Positions 37,841 through 50,900 of a DNA stretch of 64,000 bases are shown piece after piece. The stretch is from Owenia fusiformis (Eukaryota; Annelida; Polychaeta; Sabellida; Oweniidae): positions 19,351,520 through 19,415,519 of the forward strand of contig CAIIXF020000012.1 in assembly GCA_903813345.2 (NCBI GenBank), read 5' to 3'. The position numbers were made by a program, and so were the translations under genes. The number at the start of each line of letters is the position of its first letter. The first letter of the stretch is position 1. Under the pieces are notes generated by a model that saw only the letters and a program-made list of their open reading frames with translations, did not search any database and had not been told where the DNA came from.

Positions 37841-38101
37841 ATGACGTCATTATCAGACGATAAAATGGCCGCCGCTAGCACTAGCCGTTTCAAAAATGTT
37901 GAAGGTGAGGATATTATTAGTCTCTTAGAGAGTAAAGACAGTCAAAATACGAAGAAAAATCTAAAACTTTGTACAAAGCTTTTAGTGGACTTCGCCCAGG
38001 AGAGTAATTTGACTCCATTGAGTGAACCAACTTCAAGTCAACTTCAAGGGTCAGAAAAATCTAAGATAGATCTATTCTTCGGACTAACAAAACAATTATA
38101 G
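37841..38101 (+). pseudogene. Short Crypton-like/KIAA1958-like ORF remnant
   Basis: An 86-residue frame starts with MTSLSDDKMAAAS. It contains RFKNVEGEDIISLLESKDSQ then NTKKNLKLCTKLLVDF, the pattern seen at the N-terminus of Crypton-type tyrosine-recombinase proteins and their relatives in animals. The rest of the protein is absent: the frame stops inside the start of a hairpin. It is most likely a truncated transposon copy. Recognition rests on one motif. Confidence 0.4.
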
Positions 38102-38215
38102 ACCTCTCTATTCGGTTTACTGTCAAAATTATATCCCGAGACTGTAACCTACGGTCTCGGTTTACAGTCTCGGGATATAATTTTGACAGTAAACCTCTGG
38201 AGAGGTCAATAATTG
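38093..38215. repeat. 123-bp hairpin at the end of the ORF remnant
   Basis: The arm caattatagacctctc pairs with gagaggtcaataattg, and ttactgtcaaaattatatcc with its complement. The tip is cgagactgtaacc/ggtttacagtctcg. It overlaps the last codons of the preceding frame. Confidence 0.85.
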
Positions 38216-39383
38216 TATATTGTTCATTTGTTATTGTCCCGGGGTTATTGTATATACTGGAATCATAGGTGATGATACGGCTTGATAGAAAGAGTGCTCG
38301 TAAAAGATGGCAGGGCAGTCAACCTGTTCTTATATATTCAGATCACATATGAAATATATTCAGTATACTACTCACTGGCATGTAGCGGCCCTGATATCGA
38401 TAAATTCTACACGCAATATAACCCGATTTTAGATGCTTGGTTAAAACTTTACACGAAAAAGCCTCGATATCCGGGCATTTACTCTTACACTGAACTGAAA
38501 ATAGCATCGTCTAAACGTGTATGTCTTGGCTTCCGGGTAAGTTTATCAACATTTATACTCAATTGAAAGAGCAGTCGTGCTTATATCGTGTACCAGTTTG
38601 ATTGTTTTATATGTGTGTGTATTTATAATATGATAGCCTAGTAATACCGTGTCGTTAGAACAAGTGCTAGATATCGAACTAATGACCTGAAATTAGATTA
38701 TTGGACTGATCGCGCATCTGATATTAGATGATTAATTTGCATTGAATCTGATATTAACTTGCAACCCAATACCACAGTAAATACAATGACTTTACATTAG
38801 AATGATAACACGGCCTCATATTCTAATCCATTATACGTCCATTGCAGGCCAAAAATGTTTCAATGTGGATATTGTAATGAACACGAGAATACATTCGATT
38901 CGTATATATTGAACATGGAGATTTTCCTGTACACTTTTCCCAAACGTGGAATAGACTAGATGCGAGTAGAAATTATCTTGATTTATCCTATGCCAAGTAG
39001 GGTTTTAGGGAGATAAGTTGGTAAGATATATCCCGTATCCTGATTTTGAGGTTTCCATATCAAGAACCTCCATATCTCCCGTCATATCTCCCGCTTCGGT
39101 GCATATCTTCCCGCTTCGGGGCGTATCGATCCCGCTTCCAAAAAAGTGGAAATGCAATAAAATGACTTTGCATATGAATGATTTGTTTATTTTTTACACC
39201 TTGTACTACTGAAAACTCTACTTGGTATATGATAAAGCAGTTATGTACGGTCGGTTTGGATATTGGGTTCATCCCTCGTGAGATATGCACATCTACTTTC
39301 TGTCCCTACGGTCCCTCAGGTAGATATGCATATCTCCCTCTGGAAAAACCCCATATCCAAAACCTCCCAGTACATAACCCTTA
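38216..39383. other. Non-coding with hairpin-type repeats
   Basis: No supported gene. The frame at 38282-38566 has no recognised motif. 39005-39360 holds gatat-rich inverted words (catatctcc, gatatgc) related to the hairpins at 39816 and 41195. Confidence 0.35.
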
Positions 39384-40783
39384 TTTATCCCATGGTTACA
39401 AGGATATAGATCGAATATCACGTGAAGATATAATTGATATGTGGATGAAGATATCATATTTTAGCAAACAATTCCCAAATCATCGAATATCACTTTTGAA
39501 ACCATCGAATATCACTTTTTGAAAGGTGATATTCGATGGTTTCATGGATATCAATATCTTCACTCATTCGCTGCGCTCACTCGCGAAGATATCAATATCC
39601 ACTCATGGATATAAGTGATATTTTTTCAGAGCCATAGGATATTCCTATATTATTCCATAGTTAGCATGATATCCATAGGATAACATGTCAAAATAAAAAC
39701 GGTATTTTTTAAATCAGTGGTAAAATATGATATTTTTGGCAAATTTTCACTTAACCATAGCATACGGTGTTTTAGCCATGACATACATAGGGGTTATGCA
39801 CTGGGAGGTTTTGGATACAGGGAATATCCCGAGGGATATACAATATATCTTCCCGAGGGACCGAAGGGACCAAGGGAAGATATATTGTATATCCCAAGGG
39901 TTATTTCCTGTATCCAAACCGACCGTGCATAACTGTAGGTATTCCATACCTGAAGAGGTTTGAAATAATAAGCATGTATCCCATATGCTCTGGTGTGTTT
40001 ACTTGCAAAATATGTTATCATTTTCAAAAAAATTCAAATTGTTTCCATATTTGTTTTCAATTTTTTTCAAAAATGAAAAAAAAATCCCAAAATTTTTTTC
40101 ACATTTTTTGCATAATTTTTTTCAGAATTATCAACATTTTTTCAAAATCTTTTTACACAATTTTTTTTCAAATTTTTATTTTCCAATTTTTTTTCCCGAA
40201 TTTTTTTTTTCAACATTTTTTTTGAGCGGGACATACGATTTATATGTCCCGGAGCTCCGTTGGAGCGGGACATACGAAAAATATTTGCCCGGATATGGAA
40301 TATATTCCCGGTTGATATGTCCCTGAAACCTCATCAGGTATGGAATACGGCGTCGTATGCCATGGTTTATGGATTTTTGCTACTTCAGACTCAAAACGAG
40401 GCTAAGTGTCAATATCGCCGTATCGTTTGGAAAATTCGTTTTAAATCACTTAATTCCCGACGATTCTGATGATGACTTTAACTATGGAATATAAAAAACA
40501 TCCTATGATTTACTCGTGATATGATTTTAATCCACTCATGGATGTTGATATCTGCACTCTCTCGCTACGCTCACTCGTGCAGATATCATATCCATTCGTG
40601 GATAAAAATCATATCACTCATAAATCATAGGATATCCTCTATTTAAGATGTGATATTCGATAGTTTAAAAGTGATATTCGATGGTTTGTAAATTGTTTGC
40701 TAAAATATGATATCTTGATCCACATATCAAATATATCATCATGTGATATTCGATCTATATCCTCCTTACAACCATGGGATAAA
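39384..40783. mobile_element. 1.4-kb TIR element packed with hairpins
   Basis: The left end tttatcccatggttacaagg, followed by gatatagatcgaatatcac, pairs with the right end over about 135 bp (gtgatattcgatctatatcc...accatgggataaa). Inside are hairpins at 39528-39655, 39816-39918 and 40500-40640, plus a T-rich tract at 40020-40215. There is no coding content; open frames in the T-rich part are low complexity. Confidence 0.7.
39816..39918. repeat. Hairpin, ggatacagggaatatccc ends
   Basis: The arm ggatacagggaatatcccga, followed by gggatatacaatatatcttccc, pairs with its complement around gagggaccgaagggac. A second copy lies at 41195-41300. Confidence 0.85.
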
Positions 40784-41340
40784 GCTTTACGTCCCGCTCC
40801 AAGCGGGCAGATATAGTATATCTGCCCGCTACGTCATAATCGCCGCTTGCATATTTGTTCATAATTTGTAACGTTCGCGGAATGACTGTAAACGGCAATG
40901 GAGAAAACACAGACAATCAGGGTCTGTTTGATAGTTAAAAAAAGGGAAAGAGCATCCACTTAATCAATAAAAAATTCGAGAAAATAAATATGGGAATATT
41001 TGAGAGAACATGAAAATCCGCCCACGGCCAAGAAAACAAAACTGGACATGAATATTCTAAAATGTTTCCACGATTTAACAATGTGAACCAGATGACCAAT
41101 ATTGGTATGGGATAAACATATTATCCTATAGTCGGTTCAGGATATTGGGATTATCCCTTGGCCAATATATAGTGGTTATGCAATTGGAGGTTTTGGATAC
41201 AGGGAATATCCCGAAGGATATACAATATATCTTCCCGAAGGACCAAGGGAAGATATATTTTATATCCCTCGGGATATTCCCTGTATCCAAAACCTCCAAG
41301 TGCATAACTGTTGTATATAGTTTAGCATGATATGTACTTC
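40784..41340. repeat. Second hairpin copy and a GATATA palindrome
   Basis: 40804-40830 contains agcgggcagatata facing its complement. 41195-41300 repeats the ggatacagggaatatcccga hairpin of 39816-39918 with few changes. No gene is seen. Confidence 0.75.
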
Positions 41341-42619
41341 TTTCTGTAACTGGAATACGATTCTAATATACAAGCAGCACATACGTATTCCCGGGGAACC
41401 ATAAATATTTTGTGTAGGGTGTGGACATTTTTCTTTTCATTTCTCTAAAATCAGATTATTCTCATAAAATTCATACAAAGTTGGGCCTAAGCCTCTATTT
41501 TCGTATTCTGCATGTTAAGATATTTATAATGTAAAACCTAAGAGATAAATTCAATGTCTTCAGTTGAGAATAAGTATAAGGTAAATGTGTGAATTCTGCT
41601 TGTTGTTGCACTATTTTTATAATAAACAAGGTTCGATACGCAACACTGAATAGACTGCAGTCATAGCTTAGTTGTAAAGAAAACAAAAGAAGTTGGGACG
41701 TGGTCATGCTTGAATACGATTTTGAATATATCGCCGTTTACATTTGTTGAAATCGGCCTGTATTAATTTCAACAGGTGATCGGTGTACAAGGGCATATAT
41801 TTGAGTTATTGGTTTAACGATAAGTATGACCTATGACACGGGTAGTATCTAAAGCCCCGCTATGATTGAAAAGTCGCGAGCAAGTTCCCGCTGAAATCGC
41901 GAGCATAGTCCTGTTTATTTGTATCCCTTTGGAAAATGAACCAAAAGGATGAAAATACTTATTACCGTTCTTTGATACTCCAGCAAAACTTTGAAAACAG
42001 AAATATTTGACAAAAAATGACATGAAAAATGATTATTTTTTACTTGCATGAAGGAAAGGGGCGTCAACATGCACGTTTGCATAATTTACTGCTCATATAT
42101 TACCTTTATCGTTAAAATAAAGGCAATAAATACGATTTACATACTCCATAATAAATATCGGATCAAGATGGTCTGTATTGATAAGTTACTGGACAATGAC
42201 ACCTGCCATGGGGGTCGAAATACATTATTAAAGGTGTTCCAGTGGCCCCGCTGAAAAAATGAGGAGGCCCCGCTGAAAACATGAGGAGACCCCGCTGAAA
42301 ACACGAGCAAATTTCACGACTACCCGCTTCGATCACGAGGAAAGCTTCATCATTATTCCATGAATATAGTGAGCTTCTTTATATGAACGTACACGAATGT
42401 GCAAATAACGTATTAATGACAGTCACATAACATATCATTCTATGGCAACATCACAAATATTTCTTCTTCAACTTCAGGCAGTCTTATCCATCTGTCAGAG
42501 GCATGATCAAATTTTTATATGTAAATAGACTTTGTGCATTTCGGAGTTAAATGTACATTCTAGATAATTAACTATTCCAAGGATTATACTTCTGAGGACA
42601 CATATATTTCATTGGTTTC

Positions 42620-43140
42620 TTTGTCCGACCGTTCATTCGTGCGTGCATTCGACCGACCGTTCGTTCGTGCGTGGGTTCGTCCGACGGTCTGTTCGTTCAT
42701 GCGTGCGTTCATCCGACCATTCGTTCGTTCGTGCGTGCATCCGTTCGTGCGATTGTCCGTCCGTTTGTGTGCGCATGCGTTCGTCTGACCGTCCGTTTGT
42801 GCTTGCTTTCGTCTGACTGCCCTTTCGTTCGTGGGTTCGTCCGTCTAGCCGTCCGTTCGTCCGTGCGTGCTTTCGTTCAACCGTCCATTCATGCGTGCGT
42901 TCGTCTGTTCGTTCTTTTTGCGTTCGTTTGTGTGTTCGTTCGTGCGTGCGTTCATTCGTGCGTTCGTTTGTAACTACGTTCTTGCGTGCGTGGGTTCGAT
43001 CTTTTGTAAACTGTTTTCTTCTATCTTTCCTTCATGCGTTCTTTTGGCCGCCTATCCGTCCGTTTGTTCATTCATTGTTTTTTCGGCTGTTCTTCTGTCC
43101 ATCCGTGCGTTCTTTCCTCGTTCGTTTGTTCGTTTGCTGG
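42620..43140. repeat. Degenerate cgttcgtgcgtgcgttcgtc simple repeat
   Basis: About 520 bp is made of variants of ccgttcgttcgtgcgtgc, CpG-rich and much higher in GC than its surroundings. Arg/Val/Ser-rich open frames on it are repeat artefacts. Confidence 0.85.
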
Positions 43141-43189
43141 TTTTCATCAAAATTTGTCTTTCCACTGCCATATGAAAGAATGTAAGTAA

Positions 43190-45940
43190 TCAAGAAAGCA
43201 AGCAAGGACGTGAGGAAGTAAACAAGCAACGAAGTAAGTAATTGAGTTAGCAAGCAAGTAAAGAAGGAATGGAGGAAGTAAATCGAAGAAGTGAAGGTGG
43301 GAGTAATATAAGTAAGCAAGGAAGGAAAAAAGGAAGGAAGGAGGGGAGGAAAGAAGCAATGAAGGAAGGAAGGAAGCAAGGAAACGAGAAAGCGAGGAGA
43401 GAAGAAAGCGAGGAAGCAAGCAAGGAAGCAACTGAGGAAAAAGGAAGGAAGGAACCGAGGGAGCAAGGAAGGAACGATGCGAGTAAAGAATTGAGCAGGG
43501 AAGCTAGGAAGTAAGGAAGTGAGGAAGAAAAGAAGCCACGAAACAAAGAAGGAAGGAAACGAGGAAGCAAGGAAGGAAGGAAGCAAGCAAAGACGCAAGG
43601 AAAGGGAAAAAAGCAAGGAAGTAAGTAAGTAAGGAAGGAAGAAGGCGAGAATGCAAGGAAGCAAGGAGGGAAGAAAGCAAGGAAGAAATGAAGCGAGAAA
43701 TGAAGGACACGAGGAAAGAATGAAGGAAACGAGGAAACAAGGAAGGAGGAAAGGAGGAAGTGAGGAAGGAAAGAAGCAAGGAAGGAAGGAGGGAAGTGAG
43801 GAAGGAAGGAAGCGATGAACAAGGAAAAAAGGAAGCGAGAAAGCAAGGAAGGAGGAAAGATGGAAGCGAGGAAGCAAGAGAGGAATGGAGCGAGAAAGGA
43901 AGGACGCGAGGAAAAAACGAAAGAAGCGAGGAAGCAGGGAATGAGGAAAGAAGGAAGCGAGGAAGGATGGAAGCAAGGAAGGAGGGAAGTGAGGAAGGAA
44001 GGAAGCGAGGAAGCAAGGAAAGAAGGAAGCGAGGAAGAAAGCGAGGAAGCAAGGAAGGACGCGAGGAAGCATGAAAGGAGGGAATGAAGCAAGGAAGGAA
44101 GGAAGAAAGGAAGGAAGTGAGGAAGATATTTGTGAAGGAAGCGAGGAAGCAAAGAAGGGGGAAAGAAGGGAGCGAGGAAGGAAAAAAGCAAGGAAGGAAA
44201 GAGGGAAACGAGGAAAGAAGGAAGCGAGGAAGCAAGGAAGGAATAAAGCGAGGAAGGAAGGAAGCGAGGAAGCAAGGTAGGAAGTGAGGAAGTAAAAAAA
44301 ATTGCGAGGAAGGAAGGACGCGAGGAAGCAAAGAAGGAAGGAAGGAAACAAGGAAACGAGGAAAACGAGGAGGGAAGAAAGCGAGGAAGCAAGGAAGGAA
44401 GGAACTGAGGAAGTAAGAAAGGACGGAAGCGAGGGAACAAGGAAGGAACGATGCGCGGAAGCAAGGAAGGAAGGAACTGAGGAAGCAAGGAAGGAAGCAA
44501 GGAAGGGAACGAGGAAGAAAGGAAGCCAGGAAGCAAAGAAGGAAGGAAACGATGAATCAAGGAAGGAAGGAAGCAAGCAAAGACGCAAGAAAGAAAGGAA
44601 GGAAAAAAGTAAGGAAGGAAGTAAGTAAGGAAGAAGGCGAGAAAGCAAGGAAGCAAGGAGGGAAGGAAGCAAGGAAGGAATGAAGCGACAAAAGAACAAC
44701 GCGAGGAAAGAATGAAGGAAACGAGGAAGCAAGGAAGGAGGAAAGAAGGAAGTGAGGAAGCAAGGAAGGGAGAATGCAAGCGAGGAAGGAAGGAATCGAG
44801 GAAGCAAGGAAAGAAGAAAGCAAGGAAGGAGTAGAGAAGGAAGCGAGGGAGGAAGCGAGGAAGCAAGGAAGGAATGAAGCAAAAAAGGAAGGACGCGAGG
44901 AAAAAACGAAGGAATCGAGGATGCAAGGAAGGAGGAAAAAAGGAAGCGAGGAAGGAAGGAAGCAAGGAATGAAAGAGGGAAGTGAGGAAGGAAGGAATCG
45001 AGGAAGGAAGGAAGCAAGGAAGAAAGCAAGCGAGGAAGCATGGAAGGAAGGAATGAAGCAAGGAAGGAAGGAGGAAAGGAAGTGAGGAAGAAATTTATGA
45101 AGAAAGCGAGGAAACAAAGAAGGAGGAAAGGGAGTGAGGAAGGAAAAAAGCATGGAAGGAAAGAGGGAAGCGAGGAAGGAAGGAAGCGAGGAAGCAAGGA
45201 AGGAAGCGAGGAAGCAAGGTTGGAAGGAAGCGAGTAAGGAAAGATGCGAGGACGGAAGGAAGCGAGGAAGCAAGGAAGGAAGGAAGCAAGAAAAGAAGAG
45301 GCGAGGAAGGAAGCGAGGAAGCAAGGAGGGAAGGAAGGAAGCGATGAAAGAGAGAGGCGAGGAAGCAAGGAAGGAATGAAGCGAGGAAGGAAGGAAGCAA
45401 GGTGGGAAGCAAGCGAGAAAGGAAAGATCCGAGGAAGGAAGGAAGCAAAGAAGGAAGGAAGCAAGAAAAGAAGAGGCGAGGAAGAAAGGAAGGTAGGAAG
45501 CGAGGAAGGAAAGAAGCAAGGAAGGAAGGAAGCCGGGAAGGAAGGAAGCGAGGAAGCAAGGAGGGAAAGAAGCAAGGAAGGGAGGAAGCAAGGAAAGGAG
45601 GAAGCAAGGAAGGAAGGATGCGAGGAAGGAAGTAAGCGAGGAAGCAAGGAAGTGAGGAAGCAAGGAAGGGAGGATGCAAGAAAGGAAGGAAGGAAGCAAG
45701 GATGGAAAGAAGGAAGCGAGGAAGGAAGGATGCAAGAATGCGAGGAAGCAAGGAAGGGAGGAAGGAAGCGAGGAGGGAAGCAAGGAAGGGAGCAAGAAAG
45801 AAAGGAGGGAAGTGAGGAAGGAAGGGAGGAAGCGAAGGAATGTAGTGAGGAAGCAAGGAAGGAATGAAGCAAGGAAGCAAAGAAGGAAGAAAGCGAGGAA
45901 GGAAGGAAGCAAGGATGGAAGGAAGCGAGGATGGAAGGAA
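43190..45940. repeat. 2.75-kb polypurine repeat (aaggaaggaagcgagg)n
   Basis: Nearly every base of the plus strand is A or G, built from aaggaagg, gaagcgagg and gaagcaagg words with a 4-base base period and 12-20-base higher units. Several frames on both strands stay open for hundreds of codons (FLPSFLASF on minus, KEGRKQGR on plus) because the 4-bp repeat has almost no stop codons. None is a gene. A small further block lies at 46250-46345. Confidence 0.95.
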
Positions 45941-46540
45941 GTGTCCGTTAATTTAAATGACCACCAATGTTCTTCTTGACCAATGTCCATTATTACTTAA
46001 AGTCTTTTATGATCAATGTCATTGGTGTCCCTTATTGGTAAACGGATCTAAAGTTCCTAAACATAAAGACCGAGACTTTATATAATTTTCATCTTCACTT
46101 TATTTTCTAGTTTCCAATTGTACAAAGTTCTACACAATTCCATTTCTTCAGATCTTAAACATTCCTCCACTTTCCAAACCCATCTTACTTTTCTTCTTGC
46201 CCTCGCCTAACTTTCTAACCTGATCGTATCATTCGTAATAGTCCTCCGAAGGAAGGATGTGAGGAAGCGAGGAAGGAAGCCAGGAAGCAAGGAAGGAAGC
46301 ACAGAAGCAAGGAAGGGAGGAAGCGAGCAAGCAAGTAAGCAACAGGAGATTGATGTCGGAATAATATTCATAAACATTATTCTGACTAAATCTTTTTATG
46401 TTGACCTAAACGCACGCTTATTCGTGTATCTTACTGAATATCGACTTGTACTCAAAGATGGAACAGAGGGGACAGTTGCAATACAGAGAATACAGAATAT
46501 TTCCTATGGACTATGTAGTAAGATCACACGATAAAAAACG

Positions 46541-46678
46541 TTATACAACGATTTGAAGCGCAACATAGGATATATTGTGCTCTCGATATGCTGTATTTCC
46601 AAATGATTTCATCTCGTGCCAATACAGAATTTTTTGAGCACAATATATCCTACATTGCACTTCAAATCATTCAATAAC
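46541..46678. repeat. 138-bp hairpin inside the TIR element
   Basis: The arms gatttgaagcgcaacatagg and atatattgtgctc pair with gagcacaatatatcc and tacattgcacttcaaatc. The loop is about 55 bp. Confidence 0.8.
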
Positions 46679-47978
46679 TTATATTACTTCAAATTATGAA
46701 AATGAGGTTAAATGTTTAACATTTCGTCCGATCTAATACTCATCACATTTCTCAGATGATCTTTCTTATTCTGTAAAATGGCATGGAAATATGATACTGC
46801 AGTTTTCCATAACAACGTATCATAATATGAACTATATTAACAGTTGTGTTTGCTGTTATTGAGAATTGTATTGACAAATAATGTATTCATCAAACTGGGT
46901 ACAATAGTGGATCAAGGTGGGTACGACAGTGGGAGATTTTCAGGGTATAATCGGGATTCACTCCATTTTTGAGAGACACTTGCTCCTGTTTTCAGCGGGA
47001 CCTCCTCATGTTTTCAGCGGGGCCTCCTCCTGATTTCAGCGGGATCTTTGCTTTATTGCTCCTGCTAGAAGCGGGGCCTTGAGGGATATGATAAAATTTA
47101 AATATAAAATGTTCTGTAAAGCTTTAGGAAGTGAAACTCGGTACATCTTTATTTCATATCACTATCGTTATTTCAACCACAGGACAACATCGTTCTTCAC
47201 CAATAACGTATAGAAATATAAAGATAAAGATTCAAAATGATACTTTCTCTCTTCAATTGACAAATAACGAACCACAGAACGACCGTTCGTGATACATTTT
47301 TCCAGCAGTTGCTTTTTTAGTCTCAATACCATGTAATCATTGGGGAAAATTAAAAGAAAACGTTTTGTAAATCATACAATTCAAGAACACAAAAAAGAAC
47401 CCATGACTTCTTTTTATTCCTCGCGATTTCAGCGGGAACTTGCTCGCGATTTTTAAATCATAGCGGGGCTTTAGATACTACCCGTGTATGAGTGGGTAAT
47501 GTTTTACAAATGCATGAAACAAATACTCCAATGGCCTGCATAAACTATTACATTGAAATGATGGTCATTTGCTCTCTAACTTCCGCACCGCATACGTAAC
47601 TTCGTAAGCCAAGACAGGACCGCTATAATCGCTACATGCCAGTGACTACTGCCATCTTTGGATAATTTGATAGACTAGTACAACATATACAACGAAATTC
47701 TTTTACTGAATCAATATATTTGACTCTCTATAAAAGTATGATTACAGGTAGATTACCCCGGGTTTAACATTTGCTTTCCTATGTATGATTCAGTTTATGC
47801 ATTCCTACAGTATTTTGGTCTCTGCGTCGTTAGGGTTGCCAAACTTCTGGAGGGAGTGTTTAGCGGCACTTAAAAGGCAAACTGACGCTGTATACACCGC
47901 TTAATATATTTGAAATTCGGCAATTTCGCCAGGTTTTCAGTATCTATATAGCAATGAACGTTAGTTCAGTTCAGTAAG

Positions 47979-50900
47979 TTAGAGTTTTGAACATTCATAT
48001 GGCCTTTTCTCATCTGTCCTTGACCGCAGAGCTTCAAGATCCAAATTATCTTTTTTCACGTGCGCTTCACTATTCTGAGAACCTGTGTTCTGTGGTGTCT
48101 CATACATATTGCTAGGTTCATTGTGCTCGAGCTTATCACGATTCTCCCGAAACATACCTTTCTTAAGGCAAGGGTCCAAAACGTGATATCCTCCGACAAA
48201 AAGCAAGAATGTAAACACAGATGAACCGAGCGCTATTGAACCCACTATCGTGAAATACCTGGACATATCATCAAGGCTATAGCGCCAGAGGAAGTTCCAG
48301 CAAATGCCACCAGACGTCCCTCCCGCCGCAACAATACCAGCGACGATTCCGACTCGCTGTGGCCAAACAAATGGAACTAATGCATAGCTCGTGCCCTCCG
48401 CATTTTGAACGCAAAGACTCCAAAGAACAAGTATAGAAACTGCAGCAGAAATAGTTTCCATATAGCCGAATATGATCATCAAACCTCCCTCCAAGACAAG
48501 GAATAGAAAATGGACCATAAGACGCCCGGACAAACTATAACGTTGAGCGACTAAATCAGAGAAAAAACCACCGGTGAAACGCGCAAAGATGTTCATGAGC
48601 CCAAAGATGGAAGTTATTAAACTAGCAGTCTCCGCATTAAGAATTGAGCATTCATAACCTGTTATGGTGGTGTTCGTAAATTGCGGATCTTTTGGATCGC
48701 ATCCCGGTTCTTTGAATTTTCTCAATAGATACACGTTCATTATACTGTTTACCGATATTTCAACCCCAAAAGCGGCAGAATACTGTACAAATAGAATGAC
48801 GATTGCCACAATTCTAAACGCAAAGTGTCCTCGAGAACATTCCTTTTCCTGATCAGTGAATGTCTCAGAAGAGGCAAGGTCAGATTTTATGTCTATAGAT
48901 ATCTCTGATGTTGACCCATTTAGCTGCGTTGGTACTTTTGTCTCGTCGCCTGCAAATATACATGCTTCAATTAATTTATAAAGATCATTTTGGCATACGA
49001 CAGGTATTACAAATGTGTCAAAGACCAATATTTTATGACGGCTCCAAACAGTGATGGCAGATCTACTTATAATCTGTTTTAAAGAGGCAATTACATTTTG
49101 ATGTCAACACTTACGTGTATTCTTATACATATAATATATTATACTCATAGCCGTAGGGACCGGGGGTTCGATGGGTTCGGACGAACCCCCGGTCGGGATT
49201 CCCCCTAAAAGATATTTGTGGAAAATTCATTGCAAACCAATAACATATATTCAATTTATATGACTAGTAGATAAAAATAGTAAATTTACACTTCTCTCCA
49301 AAAGATTGGCAACCTCAGGCACGGGGTGGGATTGTTTAATTTTGGGAAGACCCCGGAGCATCATGACATTATGCAAAGAAAAAATATCAATAAAAAGCTG
49401 CTCCATCTACAGTGAAATAAACCAACTGTCTTAATACTGATGAAAACACATTTTCTTTCAAATCTGTGCCCCTCCGTTTTGTTTTACTTCAAACAAAAAA
49501 ATTCTTGCTAAGTCCCCGGGTCTGACAAGTCCTCAAAAGCAAATATTAAATAATAGAAACATTTTGAAATGAGTTATTATTAAAAGCATATGTATCATTT
49601 ATAAACACAAGTATTTGATCGAATGGGTATTTATTATCCATCACTTTTTAAGAAAAAATAAATCGATTACGAAAAAAATCAGTTTTTCAGATGCACGTTC
49701 ATCTCGGAGATCATTTTAAGATTAAAATGTTGCTGTTTCAGTGTATTAAGTATTTACTCTATTTTCAAGAATATCAAACTTTAGTGGATCGCGTTTATGA
49801 CATTAATTATAATATGTTTAGCAAATAAATGGATTAAGGGAGGCAATTAGGTGAGTATATCTGTGGTACTAGATTACGTGCAGTGGAAAGTTCTGTCCAA
49901 TAAAAAGGCCAGATGCAGTCATCTTTTGCTGAGGAAAGCAAAGGCGTAAGGAGGATTATATCAAATAAGTCTAGATTTATTATTTCAAATGAGTATTACA
50001 TTCTCACAGTTAAGGGAAAAAGTTCATAATAAAAAATATTAAAAAATCACGTGGTGTACCAATATGCATTGCTTCCTGATAATCACTTTTTATTTTCTAA
50101 AAAACTGATCCACTGATAATCACCAGCGGATTAAAAAATTCAACAAAAGAGGTAAAAAATGGGAAAATTTGGAGGCATTGGAAGTGAAATCAAATTACAT
50201 TTTAATCAATATTATAAGTATTTTCCCCGCAGGTTATGTAAATAAAAATTCAAATATAAAGAGGAGGCAGGGAGCTTAGGTTGCCAAACTTTTGGAGGGG
50301 AGTGTACTTGCCAGAAAGACGGAGGATTGGCCTATCACAAGTTTCAAATCGTGTGTCTAAAAAGATTTGGCAGCATTCTTGAATAAAATAATAAAACGTT
50401 AATTTCTCAAAAACAAATCAAAGTCTATAATGATTCACAAGTTCATCTAAAATGTTTTCATTTCTCAAAACATTCATGATTCTCGTCATTAATGATAAAA
50501 ACAGCGGAACGGTGATAGAATGTTATATTTCATATGTAATACAATAATATTTGTCATCTGTCACTTTTATCGTCAATAGCAAATTGAGAGTATCCGTTCA
50601 GCCATTACGACTTTTATTGTGCGCCATGATTAAATAAGTATTACATTCTTCAAACATATTTGCTATGAATATACTAGTTTTCAGTAAATAACTGTAAGTT
50701 CATGAGGTATTACAAAATGAAATATCAAATAAAATTCTTTTGATTTGGATTCTTTTCAAAAATCATTTAAAAGTGTGGGAAAATAGCATGTGTCTGAATA
50801 TCTTTGAATGAACTCTAAAGCATGAATTGGGAATGACGGTTTATCAATGGTAGCTCGTCAAAAATATGTTCCTTAGAGATATGTTATAATTTTCCATTAA

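Larger units (their letters stand above)
41837..47486. mobile_element. 5.65-kb TIR element with subterminal repeats and purine core
   Basis: The left end cacgggtagtatctaaagcc (through cccgctgaaatcgcgag, about 66 bp) is mirrored at 47420-47486. Subterminal copies of ccccgctgaaaacatgagga lie in tandem at 42245-42310 and in opposite orientation at 46990-47050. The interior holds the cgttcgtgcg repeat, the purine tract and a hairpin. No transposase is seen, so it would be non-autonomous. The superfamily is unknown; a target duplication is not clear. Confidence 0.75.

Noticed and set aside
38282-38566. 94-codon plus-strand frame after the hairpin
   Set aside because: No recognised motif, no splice support, and it lies in repeat-rich DNA; kept only as a possible transposon fragment.
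42671-43185. Arg/Val/Ser-rich frames of about 100 codons
   Set aside because: These are translations of the cgttcgtgcg simple repeat in overlapping frames.
43068-45990. Very long open frames on both strands (up to 934 codons)
   Set aside because: They lie wholly on the aaggaagg-type purine repeat, are open in several frames at once, and have no domain or splice context.
49140-49210. Possible tRNA because of GGTTCGA-like words
   Set aside because: No cloverleaf can be built; the sequence is an inverted ggggttcg/cgaacccc repeat related to the element at 3081-3290.
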